The translations under genes were made by a program, and so were the position numbers. A stretch of DNA of 5,388 bases, from positions 1 through 5,388 of the forward strand of contig JAGDAM010000240.1 in assembly GCA_017959485.1 (NCBI GenBank), read 5' to 3'. The DNA comes from Clostridia bacterium (lineage in GTDB: Bacteria > Bacillota_A > Clostridia > Oscillospirales > CAG-272). A model generated the notes under the pieces. That model made no database searches. It saw nothing but the letters and a program-made list of their open reading frames with translations, and was not told where the DNA came from. Positions 5,208 through 5,388 of the stretch are shown here, one piece after another; positions within the stretch are counted from its first letter, which is position 1, and the number at the start of each line of letters is the position of its first letter.

Positions 5208-5323
5208 GCGGCGCTCGGCAGTGAAGTCATACGGCTGCGCCGTACGGTGAAGTTCGGCCTGCGGCCGAGTGAAATAAAACGCTCCGCGTTTTGTGAAATC
5301 TTCGGGCGAAGCCCGAAGGTGAA
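5201..5323 (+). repeat. Array of five short hairpins separated by GTGAA
   Basis: Five consecutive inverted repeats: GCGCC/GGCGC (5201-5214, loop TCGC), TACGGC/GCCGTA (5230-5244, loop TGC), TCGGCC/GGCCGA (5254-5268, loop TGC), AAAACGC/GCGTTTT (5276-5292, loop TCC) and CTTCGGGC/GCCCGAAG (5300-5318, loop GAA). A GTGAA follows each (5221, 5247, 5269, 5293, 5319), at 22-26 bp intervals. The stem sequences differ while the architecture and the GTGAA spacer are constant. There is no supported reading frame here. Confidence 0.8.
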
Positions 5324-5344
5324 AGAGACGTAGATAACAATAAA

Positions 5345-5388
5345 TATTAACGTTTACGTCGTAGGGGCGGCCGGGGCCTTCGCGCCTC
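5345..5388 (+). repeat. Intergenic repeat header, copy 2 (runs off window end)
   Basis: TATTAACG, nine bases, TA, then GGGGCGGCC-GG-GGCCTTCGCGCCTC, aligned base for base with copy 1 (3923-3941 joined to 5183-5207). The distance between the two TA positions (5181 and 5362) is 181 bp, so header plus hairpin array may be a tandem unit. The copy is cut by the window edge. Confidence 0.8.

Noticed and set aside
5201..5388. CRISPR array
   Set aside because: The constant part is only GTGAA (5 bp) and the variable parts are each self-complementary. CRISPR repeats are longer and spacers are not palindromic; no cas gene is present.

Overview
The window looks like chromosomal DNA of an anaerobic Firmicute, probably an uncultured gut-type clostridium of the Oscillospirales kind. 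This is inferred from GC-rich genes with GGAGG-type ribosome binding sites, textbook sigma-A promoters, a YczE/DUF6198-type membrane protein, and intergenic arrays of small hairpins. No taxonomic marker gene is present, so the assignment is tentative.

Layout. At the left edge, the C-terminal end of an unknown protein (1-258) and a small four-cysteine zinc-ribbon-like protein (276-518) read rightward. They converge on a leftward pair: an AMP-forming acyl-CoA ligase (658-2379) and a six-helix membrane protein of the YczE/DUF6198 type (2438-3145). The 139-bp convergent gap holds two long hairpins. The leftward pair is probably one operon read from a strong promoter at 3182-3210. Back to back with it is a perfect TTGACA-17-TATAAT promoter (3227-3255) driving a small four-helix membrane protein of unknown function (3332-3862) that ends at a 17-bp stem-loop (3878-3917). 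A diverged copy of this stem-loop lies in the same gene's 5' leader.

The right third is mobile and repetitive. A complete IS630-family (Tc1/mariner-type, DDE) insertion sequence occupies 3942-5180. It has about 28-bp terminal inverted repeats, a flanking TA duplication, its own promoter, and a transposase split into two frames that a -1 frameshift would join. It sits inside one copy of an intergenic repeat: joining 3941 to 5183 rebuilds a sequence matching a second copy at 5345-5388. Between the two copies is a regular array of five short hairpins, each followed or separated by GTGAA. This array is the least explained structure here.

The genes do not form one obvious pathway. The best-supported functional links are the ligase/membrane-protein operon and its divergent promoter with the small membrane protein. 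No defence system, CRISPR array, tRNA or rRNA was seen.
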